Assembly: GCA_023548195.1 (NCBI GenBank) | Contig: JAJHZJ010000531.1 | Location: forward strand, 8,295,900 to 8,359,899 | DNA from: Bettongia penicillata ogilbyi | Taxonomy: Eukaryota; Chordata; Mammalia; Diprotodontia; Potoroidae | DNA: 64,000 nt | Reading direction: 5' to 3' | Shown here: positions 34,960 through 45,959 of the stretch, piece by piece | Layout of the letters: every line of letters starts with the position of its first letter | How positions within the stretch are numbered: the first letter of the stretch is position 1 | Made by a program: the position numbers and the translations under genes | The notes under the pieces: model-generated | What the model was told of the DNA's origin: nothing | The model's database searches: none | What the model saw: the letters and a program-made list of their open reading frames with translations, nothing else

Positions 34960-36020
34960 TAGAACCACATCCACACTGACATTCTTGATATAAATGAAAA
35001 TATCTGTGTCCGAATGCTCAGAGAAACTCTTCAAAAAAAAAAAACCAAAAAAAAAAGTCAAAGCATTTGTCAGATCTGGTTGAATCATGTGGTCATAGGA
35101 GAGAACATTTCATGATGAAATACTTCCTCATCTCACCTTGAAGAGCTTATAATAAGCATAAGCAACAGACCACTAAGAAGATAAATGCAATTTATTTATC
35201 AACTACTACAGAGGATAAAGTAGAGAAATACTACAAAGAAATTGATAAAAGGCTTCAACAGAAGGGCACATATACTTTGACATATGGTAATTTTAATGTG
35301 AAGCTGAAAACAAGGAAGGATAACAAAAACCAGGTAGGAAACTGAATAAGAATTAAGAACCAATACCTCTACAAAATTCAGAAGCCTCACAGCTACCTAT
35401 CATGAATATTTTCTTCAAAAGCAACAGAACACATTGGATAGGGTGACAACTGAACAATACCACAAAAAAAAAATCAAAAGAACTATACCCTAAGAAATAA
35501 AAAACAACTGGATCCTGACATGAGAGATATGTCAAAATAAGCAGGCCCTATGCCACTGCCATCCGATCACCAACTAATTGAAGATCAAAATCAGGGATAA
35601 AGAGCAAAAGATGTTACATTATAATTGCAACAACTCCAACTTAAACTACTTGAATAAGTTACTACTTCTGAAAGGCAGCAAATAGACAAAAGTAAAAAAT
35701 ACCAATTTTTATTATGACCATTTCTTGGAGAATCTTAACCAATGGTAAAGAAAGAAATCAGCATGAAAGGTCGAACAGGAAAGCTTTTGGCCTTAGTCAG
35801 CAAATTCTTGCACTCTATCCACTAGCATCACAATCAGAGAATAACCTCATTTGTAAAATCTTACAGAGGTAGATAATAAAATATCATGAACAGCAGTGCC
35901 TCACACAAAATCAAAAAGATGAAAACTAGTCTAAACATAAAAGTACAAATGGATATGAAATCTAACAGATTTACCATCACTAGGCATTTTCTTCTTATTG
36001 AAAATGGAATCATTTAAATT
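34960..36020 (+). mobile_element. RTE/BovB-type LINE, endonuclease and linker relic
   Basis: Translation near 35195-35340 gives TEDKVEKYYKEIDKRLQQ, then TYTLTYGNFNVKL and VGN. This matches the RTE apurinic-like endonuclease (EVEKFYEEVDKAL...TYTLVIGDFNAKVG), with the catalytic GDFN changed to GNFN. Further on, YDHFLENLN (near 35715) and a QESFW...ENNLICKIL segment match the linker before the RT. A possible C-terminal piece after the SINE (36640-36720, RATNNRRATQVLQ) may belong to the same element. Stops and frameshifts throughout. Confidence 0.65.
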
Positions 36021-36258
36021 CTACTAGTTCAGTGCAGTGAACAGAGTGTGGGGCCTCAAGTCAGGAAAGCCAGTCATCTTGATTTCAAATGTGGCCTCAG
36101 ACACCTACTAGGATGTGTGACCCTGGGCAACTCACCTAACCCTGTTTGCCTCAGTTTCCTCATCTGTAAAATGAGCTGGAAATGGCAAAATGATCCAGTG
36201 TCTTTGCCAAGAACCCCATGGGGTCACAAAGAGTCAGACAGGACTGAAAAAAATAATT
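36021..36258 (+). repeat. Marsupial tRNA-derived SINE with BovB-like 3' end
   Basis: 'cctcagacacctactaggat', 'gtgaccctgggcaactcacc', 'cctcagtttcctcatctgta', 'aaatgagctgg', then 'ggggtcacaaagagtcagac' and 'aggactgaaaaa'. The 3' end matches the 'gagtcggacacgactga' terminus shared by BovB/RTE LINEs and the SINEs they mobilise. It splits the RTE relic. Confidence 0.85.
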
Positions 36259-36754
36259 AATAATCCAATATTCAACATACACAAAATTATTATCATTTTT
36301 AAAAGCTCACTAAAAATACAATGGAAATTGCCCATCCCAATTCAAATGCCTACTTTTTCATCTTAATGAGTATGGTCTGTAAGAGCATCCAGGGGATCCT
36401 GAATTAAAAATATGAGAATAAAAGCAGTCTTTCAAAGAGTTCATCCTAAAATTGCAAATAACTGGGAAGAATATACTTCATATTACACCATAATCCCTGA
36501 AGCTGCAAGAGATCCACAGGTAAATAGAAATTCATGAAGTAGGTCTAAGAAGGATGCAGAAGATTGTCAATGACTAACTGAGTGCAAGTAATAGCACAAA
36601 GAATATTAAGGACATGTATGGCCTCAAAAAAAGATGCAGCAGTTATATAAAAAGAGCAACTAATAACAGACGGGCAACGCAAGTACTACAAAGAATAACA
36701 AATTGTTCCAAAAACCAGCAAATAGCCTCCAGCACACTGAATAGATCATCTATG

Positions 36755-36930
36755 AAGAATTTATGGGAAGACATGCATAAGAATCCTAAAGGATCACTCT
36801 GGAGCATGAGATTCTTAAGAGTCAGGACAATTTTTTTTTACCTTTATTTGTCCCCAACACTTTGCGAAATGCCTGGCACATACTGGGCAATTAATAAATG
36901 TTTAATGACTGAATACTGGATTTGGGGTGT
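36755..36930 (+). repeat. L2 3' terminus
   Basis: 'tttatttgtccccaacactt', 'tgcgaaatgcctggcacata' and 'ctgggcaattaataaatgtt' match the L2 end closely. The 175-codon open frame at 36614-37141 runs through this repeat and is therefore not a gene. Confidence 0.8.
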
Positions 36931-37149
36931 GAGCTACTCCGGTGGAAGTAGGGACCACACAGTGATGAGATCAAAGGTCATACTCCAGGTGATACCACAC
37001 AATCATGAAACATCACCACTTCATAAAAATGACAATGAGAATTATCCAAGATTGGAACTGGATGACTTAGGGACTATTTCACCTCTCTCAAGGTCATTAA
37101 ACAAAGGTGAGATAACCAATTTTAGGTATATTAAAGAATGAATTTTGTT

Positions 37150-38550
37150 CAGGTGTGGGTTGTTAGAGTGGTCTCTGAAGACCTCTCCAACTATGAGATT
37201 CTATGATTCTTCAATGTATGCTTCTTGGACTACTTTAATTTTACCTAAGTTAAAAAAATATTTTTATAAAAATTTATGTTTCATTAATAACCAGTAGTAG
37301 TAATGGTTTATGCCACGTAAAAAAGCAAAGGACATTAAGGATACATTCTTCCAACTTGGAAATGTATCTCTTGTAAAAAGGATAATCTATTGTTAAACAA
37401 AACTAATGAGAGGAAAAATTATATTTGTAAAGAATCACCTTAATCCTTCAAGGCTGTAATTTTTTTCCTGGATAACATGAGATTGACTAAGAAAAGTGTC
37501 AACTAATGTGACCCAAGAAAACTTTTCACACTTACGATACCAAGACAATAACTGAGACCATGTATTTTTGTTTTCCATGAGTCAGGAAAAGCTTTCTTCA
37601 TTTCCATTTTTCTGTTATACACAACAAACAAAAACAACCTGCTCTTTAATAAATCAAACCTAGCAGAATAAGGTTTTGAGCAAAACTGAAATTCAAATTA
37701 GTAACTTCACATAGTGGTATGGTCATTGCTCTATTCTTTGCTGTGCTGGATTCACAAACTAGAAATGTGATTAAGGCAGCAAGTGATCTTGTGGAAAAAA
37801 AAAAAGAACAGGCAAATTGCTATCAAAGAACTGCAATAATTTAAAGATTATAGTCAAAAATCTTATTGCTGTTATGACTAAAATTCTACAATAACAACTT
37901 TAACAAATTTGGTAGCTAATATGTGCAAAAGGTTTCTTGTTTTAATCCCTCCAAAACTAAAAGGAATACCTCAAGGCAAAACCAAGAGATTCATTGCAAA
38001 TAGTATTATTCACACATATATGTTACCTACTTTCAGTAGGTACCTAACTCAGAATCCAGCTCATCATCTTGGACATCTTGGCTTTCTGAGTGCACGATAA
38101 ACACGAGCAAAAAGACCTCCAAATAATAGCACTTTATGCACATTCATTGCTGAGATTGAAAAAGTAGAGTCTATGAAGAACTTAGCAAGGTTTCCAGAAC
38201 CAAGTCATCATATATGCTGATATTTTGTGACTAATGAAAAAGAAGGTACCAGGGAAGTAAAGAAAAATCTGAGTTGTAGGTGACAATTTTTGAAAGGAAT
38301 GGAGGATAAATTATCAAAATACCTGAAAGAAAAGATAGAGAAAAGGGTGGAAAAAACCATGAGTGATATTACCAAAATAAGACAATTATAGAGGATATCT
38401 TAGTGAGCCATAAAACTTCCTCACTCGTACAAAATTTTTACAGGAATGATTTACACACATAACAAGAGCAGCCTCACCAAAAATGAAAAGGGAATAAATA
38501 GGCTTTCAGAAGTATTTTTCTACAGTGTAACATATCATTAATGATTTATT
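37150..38550. other. Unique sequence with a SINE-tail trace
   Basis: 37155-37207 ('gtggtctctgaagacctct') resembles a SINE tail. The rest shows nothing recognisable. Confidence 0.3.
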
Positions 38551-38554
38551 ATCT

Positions 38555-38859
38555 GATTAAATAAACATCACAGAAATTCCAAAATCACTAATCATGACAC
38601 ATGCAAACCAAAACAACACTGAGGTTTCACCTAAGACCCTGAAAGAGGACAAAAGATGGCAATAATATTAGAGGGGTTGGGAGAAGACAAATGACATTTT
38701 GTGCATTGTTTGTGGAGCTGAGTATTAGTGAAAACAATTTGGAATTGTGCATAGGAAGCAAACTAAAATGGCCATGCCCACTGAACCAAAGACTCCACTC
38801 TAAGGAGGTCATTGATCAGGAGTCCACATGTATACCAGGAGTAGCGAAAAAAAACTGTA
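38555..38859 (+). mobile_element. L1 ORF2 C-terminal fragment, left half
   Basis: 'atgcaaaccaaaacaacact', 'gaggtttcacctaagaccct' and 'aaacaatttggaattgtgca' match the L1 ORF2 end at 56450-56620. It is interrupted at 38860 by a SINE and resumes at 39137. Confidence 0.65.
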
Positions 38860-39136
38860 CAGGCAGCTAGGTGGCACAGTAGGTAAGAGGACCAGGGATG
38901 GAGTCAGAAAGATTCCTCCTCTGAGTTCAAATCTAGCTTCATACACTTACGAGTTGTGTGACCCTGTAAAAGCCACTTAACTATTATGCCTCAGTTGTTC
39001 ACCTGCAAAATGAACTGGAGAAGGAAATGGCAAAAAATTAAAACAAAGAAAAAAACTCCAGTTTCTTTGCCAAACAACTCCCAAATGGGGTCACCAAGAA
39101 CGGGACATGACTAAAAAACGACTCAACAACAAAATC
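38860..39136 (+). repeat. Marsupial SINE with BovB-like 3' end, complete
   Basis: Starts 'caggcagctaggtggcacag', then 'ggatggagtcagaaagattc', 'gagttgtgtgaccctgtaaa', 'atggggtcaccaagaacggg' and 'acatgactaaaaaacgactc', ending in an 'aacaac' tail. It sits inside an L1 fragment, with an 'aaactgt' duplication flanking it (38852-38858 and 39137-39143). Confidence 0.9.
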
Positions 39137-39380
39137 AAACTGTGGCATATGAATGTAATGGAACATTGCTGTATTGTAAGAAACAACTAATTTATTTCCA
39201 GAATGAGAAAGAATACAGAAAAGCATGAACTTACGTGATATAACGCAGAATGAAATAAGCAGAGGCAAGAAAATAATATACACAATGACTAACACAAATG
39301 CAAATGGAAAATCACCGTAAATGAAATCAATAAAAATATTTATTTTTAAAAAGAGAAGAAAAAGAGTAAATACAGAGAAC
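39137..39380 (+). mobile_element. L1 ORF2 C-terminal fragment, right half
   Basis: 'gtggcatatgaatgtaatgg' and 'gaaataagcagaggcaagaa' correspond to the L1 segment at 10950-11050, continuing the copy broken by the SINE. Confidence 0.6.
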
Positions 39381-40173
39381 AATTGATTTCTGTGTTTACT
39401 GCCTAGTGATGTTAAATAAGCATGTAAATTTGTAGGAAAATTCAGTCTTTGGGACTTGATAAATCTCTATTCTAACAGACTTCTCATGCATATGTTAAGA
39501 TCCTAATACTTGAAGATATAACCACAGAAATAACTTCAGTCAAAATCCTTTGATTATCAACATCAAATGAAGTATAGATGTTTGCACTAATGCGAACTGT
39601 TTAAAACATAAATTAGACTCCATCACATCACAGATTTCCATGGGTTAACAATACCAGTACCAGGAATACCACAAAGGCTCTTTAATTGGATTCAGGATTC
39701 TTCAAGAAACAAGATGAACAACCAGCATAGGAAAAATAAGTTGAAGAATACCTACTTTATAAGACTATAATACTCAGATAATTCACTGAATTAGTGCATG
39801 TATATATGTGTATGTGCATACATGTATTATATCTGACACAAGCAATGGGCCAGGCCAAGAATGGAAAAGAGAGTAGGCTGAACTACAATTAACTGTTCAA
39901 TGCTATCAAAGATTTTATTATGTTTCCTCGTGGAAAAAGTCATCTTTCTAATTCCAATATCTATCTTCTCCCTTTTGCAACACAGCTGATAATTATGGAA
40001 AAACAGCATATGAAGAATCAAAAAGGCATGTGATTCAAAGAGCAACATTTGTTAGAAATGCAAGACAAGGAAAAGAAGGATATAAAATATTATCAAGATG
40101 ATTTGGGAGCAATTAAATGAAAAGAGCTAATCCAGTCACATATCACACCTGAGATATAAGAAGCAGAAAACTG
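39381..40173. other. Unassigned, faint RTE-like traces
   Basis: The HAL1 target. Around 39950-40050, 'gattcaaagagcaacatttg' weakly recalls the 'caaagagcaatgg' block of an RTE C-terminus, but I could not follow it. The last 13 bases (40161-40173) are the left target-site duplication. Confidence 0.25.
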
Positions 40174-40218
40174 GGGACCCCAGGGGCAACTTCTAGGTCT
40201 GGCCCGGGAATCGCAAAA

Positions 40219-40250
40219 GGAGGAGCCAAGATGGTGGAGTAGAAAGACTC
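40219..40250 (+). promoter_or_regulatory. HAL1 5' end with YY1-like site
   Basis: 'aggagccaagatggtgg' carries an AAGATGG core; compare the primate L1 start 'ggagccaagatggc'. Promoter role is inferred. Confidence 0.55.
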
Positions 40251-40663
40251 ATGTATGCTAGCTCCGAATCCACAGCCCATAAATTTCCTGTAAAGAGAAC
40301 TCCCCACAAATTCTGGAGCAGAGCAAGTGCGCACCAATGCAGTGGAAGAGGTTTCCATTCCAGAGAGCCCTGGAAAGCCGCCCCAAGGGTCCGCCGCCCT
40401 GCGGACTGCAGAGTCCACCCCTTTGCTGCCCTGGCCATGGCCCCAGAGGAGCAAATCCGAACAGGCTTCAGGGATGGAATCTCCGGTGGCCAGGAAGGTC
40501 CCTCCACCCACAGGTGCTCCAGGTCAGTGAGAGAGACTTCTGGGCTACCAGAGAGGGGAGCCGGGTGTCTCCGTGATTCGGGCCGCCTCAGGAGGCAGCG
40601 ACAGAGGGGGCGGGAGAGGCAGCAGCAGCCCAGGACTCCCAGAGCAGGCAGGAGCTCCATTAC

Positions 40664-40804
40664 CGAAGGTCTCTGCATAAAACACCTGAGGGAGCTGAAC
40701 CTGGGAGGCGGCCCTGCCCCCACCCGCCCCATTACTGAAGGTCTCTGAATAAAGCCCATGAGGGAACTGAGCCTGGGAGGAGGCCCTGCCTCCACCTGAG
40801 CACC
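40664..40804 (+). repeat. Tandem ~72-bp units in HAL1 5' UTR (2 copies)
   Basis: Units start at 40664 and 40736, each with 'ggtctctgcataaa' or variant and 'cctgagggagctga' or a close form. Confidence 0.85.
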
Positions 40805-40940
40805 AGAACTTAAGCACACATTGAATAGCAGCCGCGCCTGCCGCGGAAAGCCCATTTGAATCTCAGACCCCAAGCACTAGCTGGGCAGATCTAGGCAGGG
40901 GTGGAGAGGAATCTCAGAAGTCAAGTAACTGGCTGGGAAA

Positions 40941-42040
40941 ATGCCCAGAAAAAGGAAGCAAAATAAGACCATAGAGAGCTACTTTATTGGGGAAGAGATG
41001 TTCCTTCCTCCCATCATTTCTGATGAAGAAGTACAATGCTTGCCATCAGGGAAAGACGTGGAGGTCAGGGCCTCTGGATCCCAGACATCCCAGGGGGATG
41101 TCCAGTGGGCTCAGGCCATGGAAGAGCTCAAAAAGGATTTTGAAAAGCAAGTTAGACAGGTGGAAGAAAAACTTTGAAGAGAAATGAGATGCAAGAAAAG
41201 CATGAAAACCAGGTCAACACCTTGCTAAAGGAGACCCAAAAAAATGCTGAAGAAAATAACACCTTGAAAAATAGGCTAACTCAATTGGCAAAAGAGGTTC
41301 AAAAAGACAATGAGGAGAAGAATGCTTTCAAAAGCACAATTAGCCAAATGGAAAAAGAGGTTCAAAAGCTCAATGAAGAAAATAGTTCTCTCAAGATTAG
41401 AATGGAACAGATGGAGTCTAATGACTTTCTGAGAAACCAAGAAATCATAAAACAAAACCAAAAGAATGAAAAAATGGAAGAGAATGTGAAATATCTCTTT
41501 GGAAAAACAACTGACCTGGAAAAGAGATCCAGGAGAGACAATTTAAAAATTATAGGACTACCTGAAAGCCATGTTCAAAAAAAGAGCCTAGACATCCTCT
41601 TCCATGAAATTATCAAGGAAAACTGCCCTGAGATTCTACAACCAGAGGGCAAAATAGTTATTCAAGGAATCCATCGATCACCACCTGAAAGAGATCCAAA
41701 AAGAGAAACTCCTAGGAACATTGTGGCCAAATTCCAGAATTCCCAGATCCAGGAGAAAATATTGCAAGCAGCTAGAAAGAAACAATTCCAGTATTGTGGA
41801 AATACAATCAGGATAACTCAAGATCCAGCAGCTTCTACATTAAGGGATCGAAGGGCGTGGTATAGGACATTCCAGAAGTCAAAGGAACTAGGACTCAAAC
41901 CAAGAATCACCTACCCAGCAAAACTGAGTATAAGATTTCAGGGGAAAATATGGTCTTTCAATGAAACAGAGGACTTTCAAGCACTCTTGATGAAAAGACC
42001 AGAGCTGAGAAGAAAATTTGACTTTCAAACACAAGAATGA
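40941..42040 (+). pseudogene. HAL1 ORF1p, nearly intact
   Basis: Opens MPRKRKQNKTIESYF at 40941. After VRQVEEKL an in-frame TGA (41175-41177) interrupts it, and a 4-nt deletion at about 41187 shifts the frame. From 41174 on it is open for 288 codons to 42040. Domain order is as in L1 ORF1p: a basic N-terminus, a long coiled coil (about 41110-41500), an RRM starting RRDNLKIIGLPE (41533), and a C-terminal domain with ILQAARKKQFQYCG, RITQDPAASTL, RITYPAKLS and SFNETEDFQALL. ORF1p trimerises, coats the RNA and acts as chaperone. The two lesions sit at one spot, so most of the protein is otherwise preserved. Confidence 0.9.
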
Positions 42041-43063
42041 GAAGAAGCATGAAAAAGTAAACAGCAAAGAGAAGTCATAAGGGACTTACCAAAGGGGAAC
42101 TGTTTACATTCCTACATGGAAAGACAATATTTGTAACTCTTAAAATGTTTCAGTATCTGGGTAGTTGGTGGAACCACACACAGATGTACCCACACATGTA
42201 CGTGCATGTATGTACACACACATATACACACATGCACACACACACAGAAACAGAGAGCACAGAGTGAATTGAATAGGATGGGACCATATCTTAAAAGAAA
42301 TTAAGGTAAATGGTGAGAGAGAAATGTAGTGGGAGGAGAGAGGGTGAAATGGAATGGGGTAAATTATATCTCATTCAAGAGGCAAGCAGGAGACTTTTTA
42401 GTGGAGGGAAAAAGAGGAGGGCTGAGAAAAAAACATGACGTTTACCCTCATCACATTCGACTAAAGGAAGGAGTAAAATGCACACTCATTTTGGTATGAA
42501 AACCTATCTTACAGTACAGGAAAGTGGGAGAGAAGGAGATAAGCAGCGAGGGCAATGGGAGAAGGGAGCAATTTGAAGTCAACATTTGGGGAGGGACAGG
42601 ATCAAAAGACAGAACAGAAACAATGGGGGACAGAATAGGAGGGAGGGAAATACAGTTAGTCTTACACAACACGACTGTTATTGAAGTCATTTGCAAAACT
42701 ACATAGATATGGCCTATATTGAATTGCCTGCCTTCCCAAAGGGAATGGGTGGGGGGGAGGGATGGGGAGAATATGGAACTCAAAGTTTTAGGAACAACTG
42801 TTGAGTACTGTTCTTGCTACTAGGAAATAAGAAATACAGTTAATGGGGACTAGAAAGTCATCTGGCCCTACAGGACAAAAGAGAAGATGGGGACAAGAGA
42901 AGGGAGGGATGATAGAAGAGAGGGCAGACTGGTGGTAGGGAAAATTAGAATGCTCAGTGTATTGAGGTGTGAGGAGGGGATAAATGGGGAGAAAATTTGG
43001 AACCCAAAATTTTGTGAAAATGAATGTAAAAAGTTAAATAAATAAATTTATATTAAAAAAAAA
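42041..43063 (+). other. HAL1 3' region with two L1-type termini
   Basis: Directly after ORF1 come an inter-ORF-like stretch, a CA-rich microsatellite (42169-42245), and then an L1-like 3' terminus ('tggaactcaaag' at 42774). A second 224-bp segment follows with another terminus ('tggaacccaaaa' at 42998) and an A-rich end. No ORF2 sequence is present. Confidence 0.8.
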
Positions 43064-43076
43064 AAGCAGAAAACTG

Positions 43077-44380
43077 AAGACTATACTAAAACCCATGAAA
43101 TGTACAAAGGCCTCCAACCTCTCTGGAGGATTAGGAAAACTGTGAATAAGAATAAAATATATAAACAGGTAATAAATTACTCATAATAAAAAGGTATATT
43201 AGGTTACAATTGGTACCAGTGGAGGAAGTATTAATGATGATAAATTATTATTATAGATTATAAAGACCCAAATAATGAAATATTTGAAATTTAGAGAGTA
43301 CAGATTGAAGATATTATGCCACATTTTCAGATAAAGAATTCCTAACAAAGATGACTTACAACCCTCTACAATTAACATTAGAAAGGTTTGTGTAGAAGTT
43401 CACCATGGGTTTACATTAGAGATTTTTTTGTATAAAATACTCCATATGTACCTAATTGAAGATAATATTATGCTATAGCTCCAGTATATTAAGTTCTAGA
43501 ATGTTACAGAGACCCCTAAATTTGATGAACACTCATTCAAATTACATCAATCCACTACACAAGACAAACGGATGAAAAATGCTTAGTCAGATTATAACAC
43601 AAAGCTGGGAAGATGACCTAGAACTGGAACAAACAGTATATGTATTTTGGATAGACACTATAAACAAAGAGCAGGACTCAGAATTGAACAAAAGAACAGT
43701 GCCATTTCAAACTGTACAGTTCTTTTAATAATGCAAAGATCTTCCCTGAACCAGTCTCATATATGTAGTTAGAAAAAGGAGTAATGTAATAGGCCAAAAA
43801 ATATATTAAGAATTAGGTATAACAATCCAAAGTGTTACCTTTTTTTAATATGTTAAGTATATCTAACTCTTTGGTTGTTGAATATTATTTTTTTGGTAAT
43901 TCATATTCCACTTGGGCTATACCAGTCTATTGTGTTTTATTCTTACTATATGACTGACCCATCTGTGGTGTTATTTAAATAACATTAACCAAAGAAAGGC
44001 CTCCTGTTATTGATCAAGTTTTTCATTTTTATAAAAGATAGGAACAAGAATAGTACAGGATGAACAGAATCACATAGAGAAGCTAGTTTATACATCAGTG
44101 GAATATTCATATCAACGAAATTATGGGTCTAGGAAAGAACTAAATATCAGTGATTGGTCCCTTTCAGTATTAGATTTCTCATCACTGAAAGGAAGTGGTT
44201 AAACTTATCACATATTGAGTACCTACAAGAATGTCTGCCTTAATTCCATATGACTTCGCATAAACTGCTGAAATAAGTCATAGATTAAACAAAGGCTAAG
44301 GAAACACATTAAACTTTGGGGACAGTACAGATAAACAATTAACATTAACTGTTCATTTCAAGAATCACTAAATGATCAAG
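43077..44380. other. Unassigned, possible RTE C-terminal trace
   Basis: A translated segment near 43640-43700 (YVFWIDTINKEQDSELNKR) resembles the RTE 'YLGQTIN...DLRPEINRR' region. Otherwise nothing is recognised. If real, the HAL1 may sit within an RTE relic. Confidence 0.25.
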
Positions 44381-44460
44381 TGGACACTGAGAGTTAGATA
44401 TACTTAAAATATTAAAAAAATGGACACTGAGAGTTAGATATACTTAAAATATTAAAAAAA
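44381..44460 (+). repeat. Perfect 40-bp tandem duplication
   Basis: 44381-44420 and 44421-44460 are identical, each starting 'tggacactgagagttagata' and ending in an A-run. Confidence 0.97.
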
Positions 44461-44564
44461 AAAAAAGGTAACATTTTTGGCTGGTTTTACCTGATGCTAA
44501 CATGATTTATGATGCAGTAATTGCTGTCCTGTGCTTCTACAGCTTTGCTTTGCTTTAGAAAAAA

Positions 44565-44910
44565 GCTTTTCAAATCCTGTTTTACCTGTTCCCCACACAT
44601 GACATTCTACCTCCTGTTTTCATTCCTTGGTACAAAATGTTCTCCCTCTTCCCCTCTTGCTCCCATGGAACTCTTAAGTCTGATTAAATACCCACTCCAA
44701 AGGACTTGTGTGATATCCATGACTGATAGGCCCTCCCTATCATTATTTTGCATGTGTATATGTATTTGCTTGTCTATGAACATATTGCATCCTCCAGCCC
44801 CCAGAAACAAATTAGCTCCCTGAGGGCAATGAGCTATTTCACTTTTCTATTTACATTCCTAGAGTCTAGCACAATGCACACTGCCACAAGAGACATTTAA
44901 ATGTTTATAG
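44565..44910 (+). repeat. L2 LINE 3' end
   Basis: 'acctgttccccacacatgac', 'ttagctccctgagggcaatg', 'agtctagcacaatgcacact' and 'gacatttaaatgtttataga' follow the L2 order. Confidence 0.7.
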
Positions 44911-45052
44911 ATTGGTCTACAGTTTCTAATCTATAAAATAAGCACAATAATAGAGTTTAACAATGATTTCCTTTGATATAATTTGAATAACAGAACATCA
45001 ATGAACACTAAGATTTATCTTCATATACAGAAAAGGACCTTGTCTAAAACAG

Positions 45053-45180
45053 AAGGCTACAGAAGAGAACAGAGAAAAATATAAAGGAAGCAAGACAAAA
45101 CTATAATTTCTATAGTAGGCTATAGAACAGAACAGAAAGAAATACAAGGGAAGCAAAACAAAATTACAGATTATAAATCT
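45053..45180 (+). repeat. 64-bp tandem duplication
   Basis: Copies start at 45053 and 45117 ('aggctacagaagagaacaga' and 'aggctatagaacagaacaga') and continue through 'ggaagcaagacaaaact' and 'ggaagcaaaacaaaatt'. Several differences show it is not recent. Confidence 0.9.
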
Positions 45181-45959
45181 ATAATTTGATTCTGTATTAC
45201 ATTCATTAAGAATGCCTAACAGCTGTATAAAGAAATACACATAGTAAAGTTATTTCTCTTGAAAAATGTTACAGGAAGACGAACTTTCCGAACCAAGAAG
45301 GCAGAGTAAACTCTAAGTGCTCTCACCCACCCCTTGTTGACCTAGAAAAGCCCAGAGAATATTTCCCCAGTAAAAACCCTGGAATAGTGGAGCTAACAGA
45401 AAGGGTAAACAGTCATTTAGCTTGGAGGGGGTTGGGGGGGAGAAGGTGTCAACTTTCTTGCTGTGAGTGAAGGCGACCACATGCAAGACCAGAAGCGTCC
45501 CAGCAAGAACCAGGTGGTTCAGCAGAAGAATGGACCAGCAGAAGACCCTGAGCCCCTGGGGCGTGCCAACACCAAGACCACAGGCATGCCTTAGCACAGC
45601 CAATGGAATTGGGCAGACACCAGTAAAGTCAGGGTTCACCAGCCACTGAACCTTCCTGTGCCATAGCACAGACCGTGGGGAGCAGGAGACCTCCCATGGC
45701 CAGAACACACACTCCCCCACACCTCACATCAGGAGCTTCAGTGTAACCCTGGGGACACTCAGAAAGACTTCACCTGGCCTCAGCCTTGACACACACCAGC
45801 CAGCCCAACAGCAGATAAGCTGCAGCATGACATAGCTTCTAGTTGAAAGAACTAGAGGCCACAACACACAAAGTCAGAAACCAGGTCCCAAAGATCCAGA
45901 ATAAGACATATGAGACAGAGCCCCTGTACCCCAGAAGTAGAGATTCATTTTCAAAGTCA

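Larger units (their letters stand above)
40174..43063 (+). mobile_element. Complete half-L1 (HAL1) with perfect target-site duplication
   Basis: The 13-bp 'aagcagaaaactg' flanks the element at 40161-40173 and 43064-43076. Inside are a 45-nt extra leader, the canonical start at 40219 with 'ggagccaagatggtggag', a GC-rich 5' UTR with two tandem units, ORF1 (40941-42040), a 1-kb 3' region without ORF2, and an A-rich end. At 2,890 bp it matches the lengths of the copies at 49409 and 51073. HAL1 elements are L1 derivatives that have lost ORF2 and depend on L1 reverse transcriptase. The perfect duplication makes it one of the youngest insertions here. Confidence 0.93.

Noticed and set aside
36614..37141. 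Open frame of 175 codons on the plus strand
   Set aside because: It passes through an L2 3' terminus (36755-36930) and a possible RTE remnant; no coherent protein motif spans it.
43580..43760. RTE reverse-transcriptase C-terminus
   Set aside because: One segment looks right (YVFWIDTINKEQDSELNKR), but flanking sequence cannot be followed, so it is only mentioned under the unassigned block.
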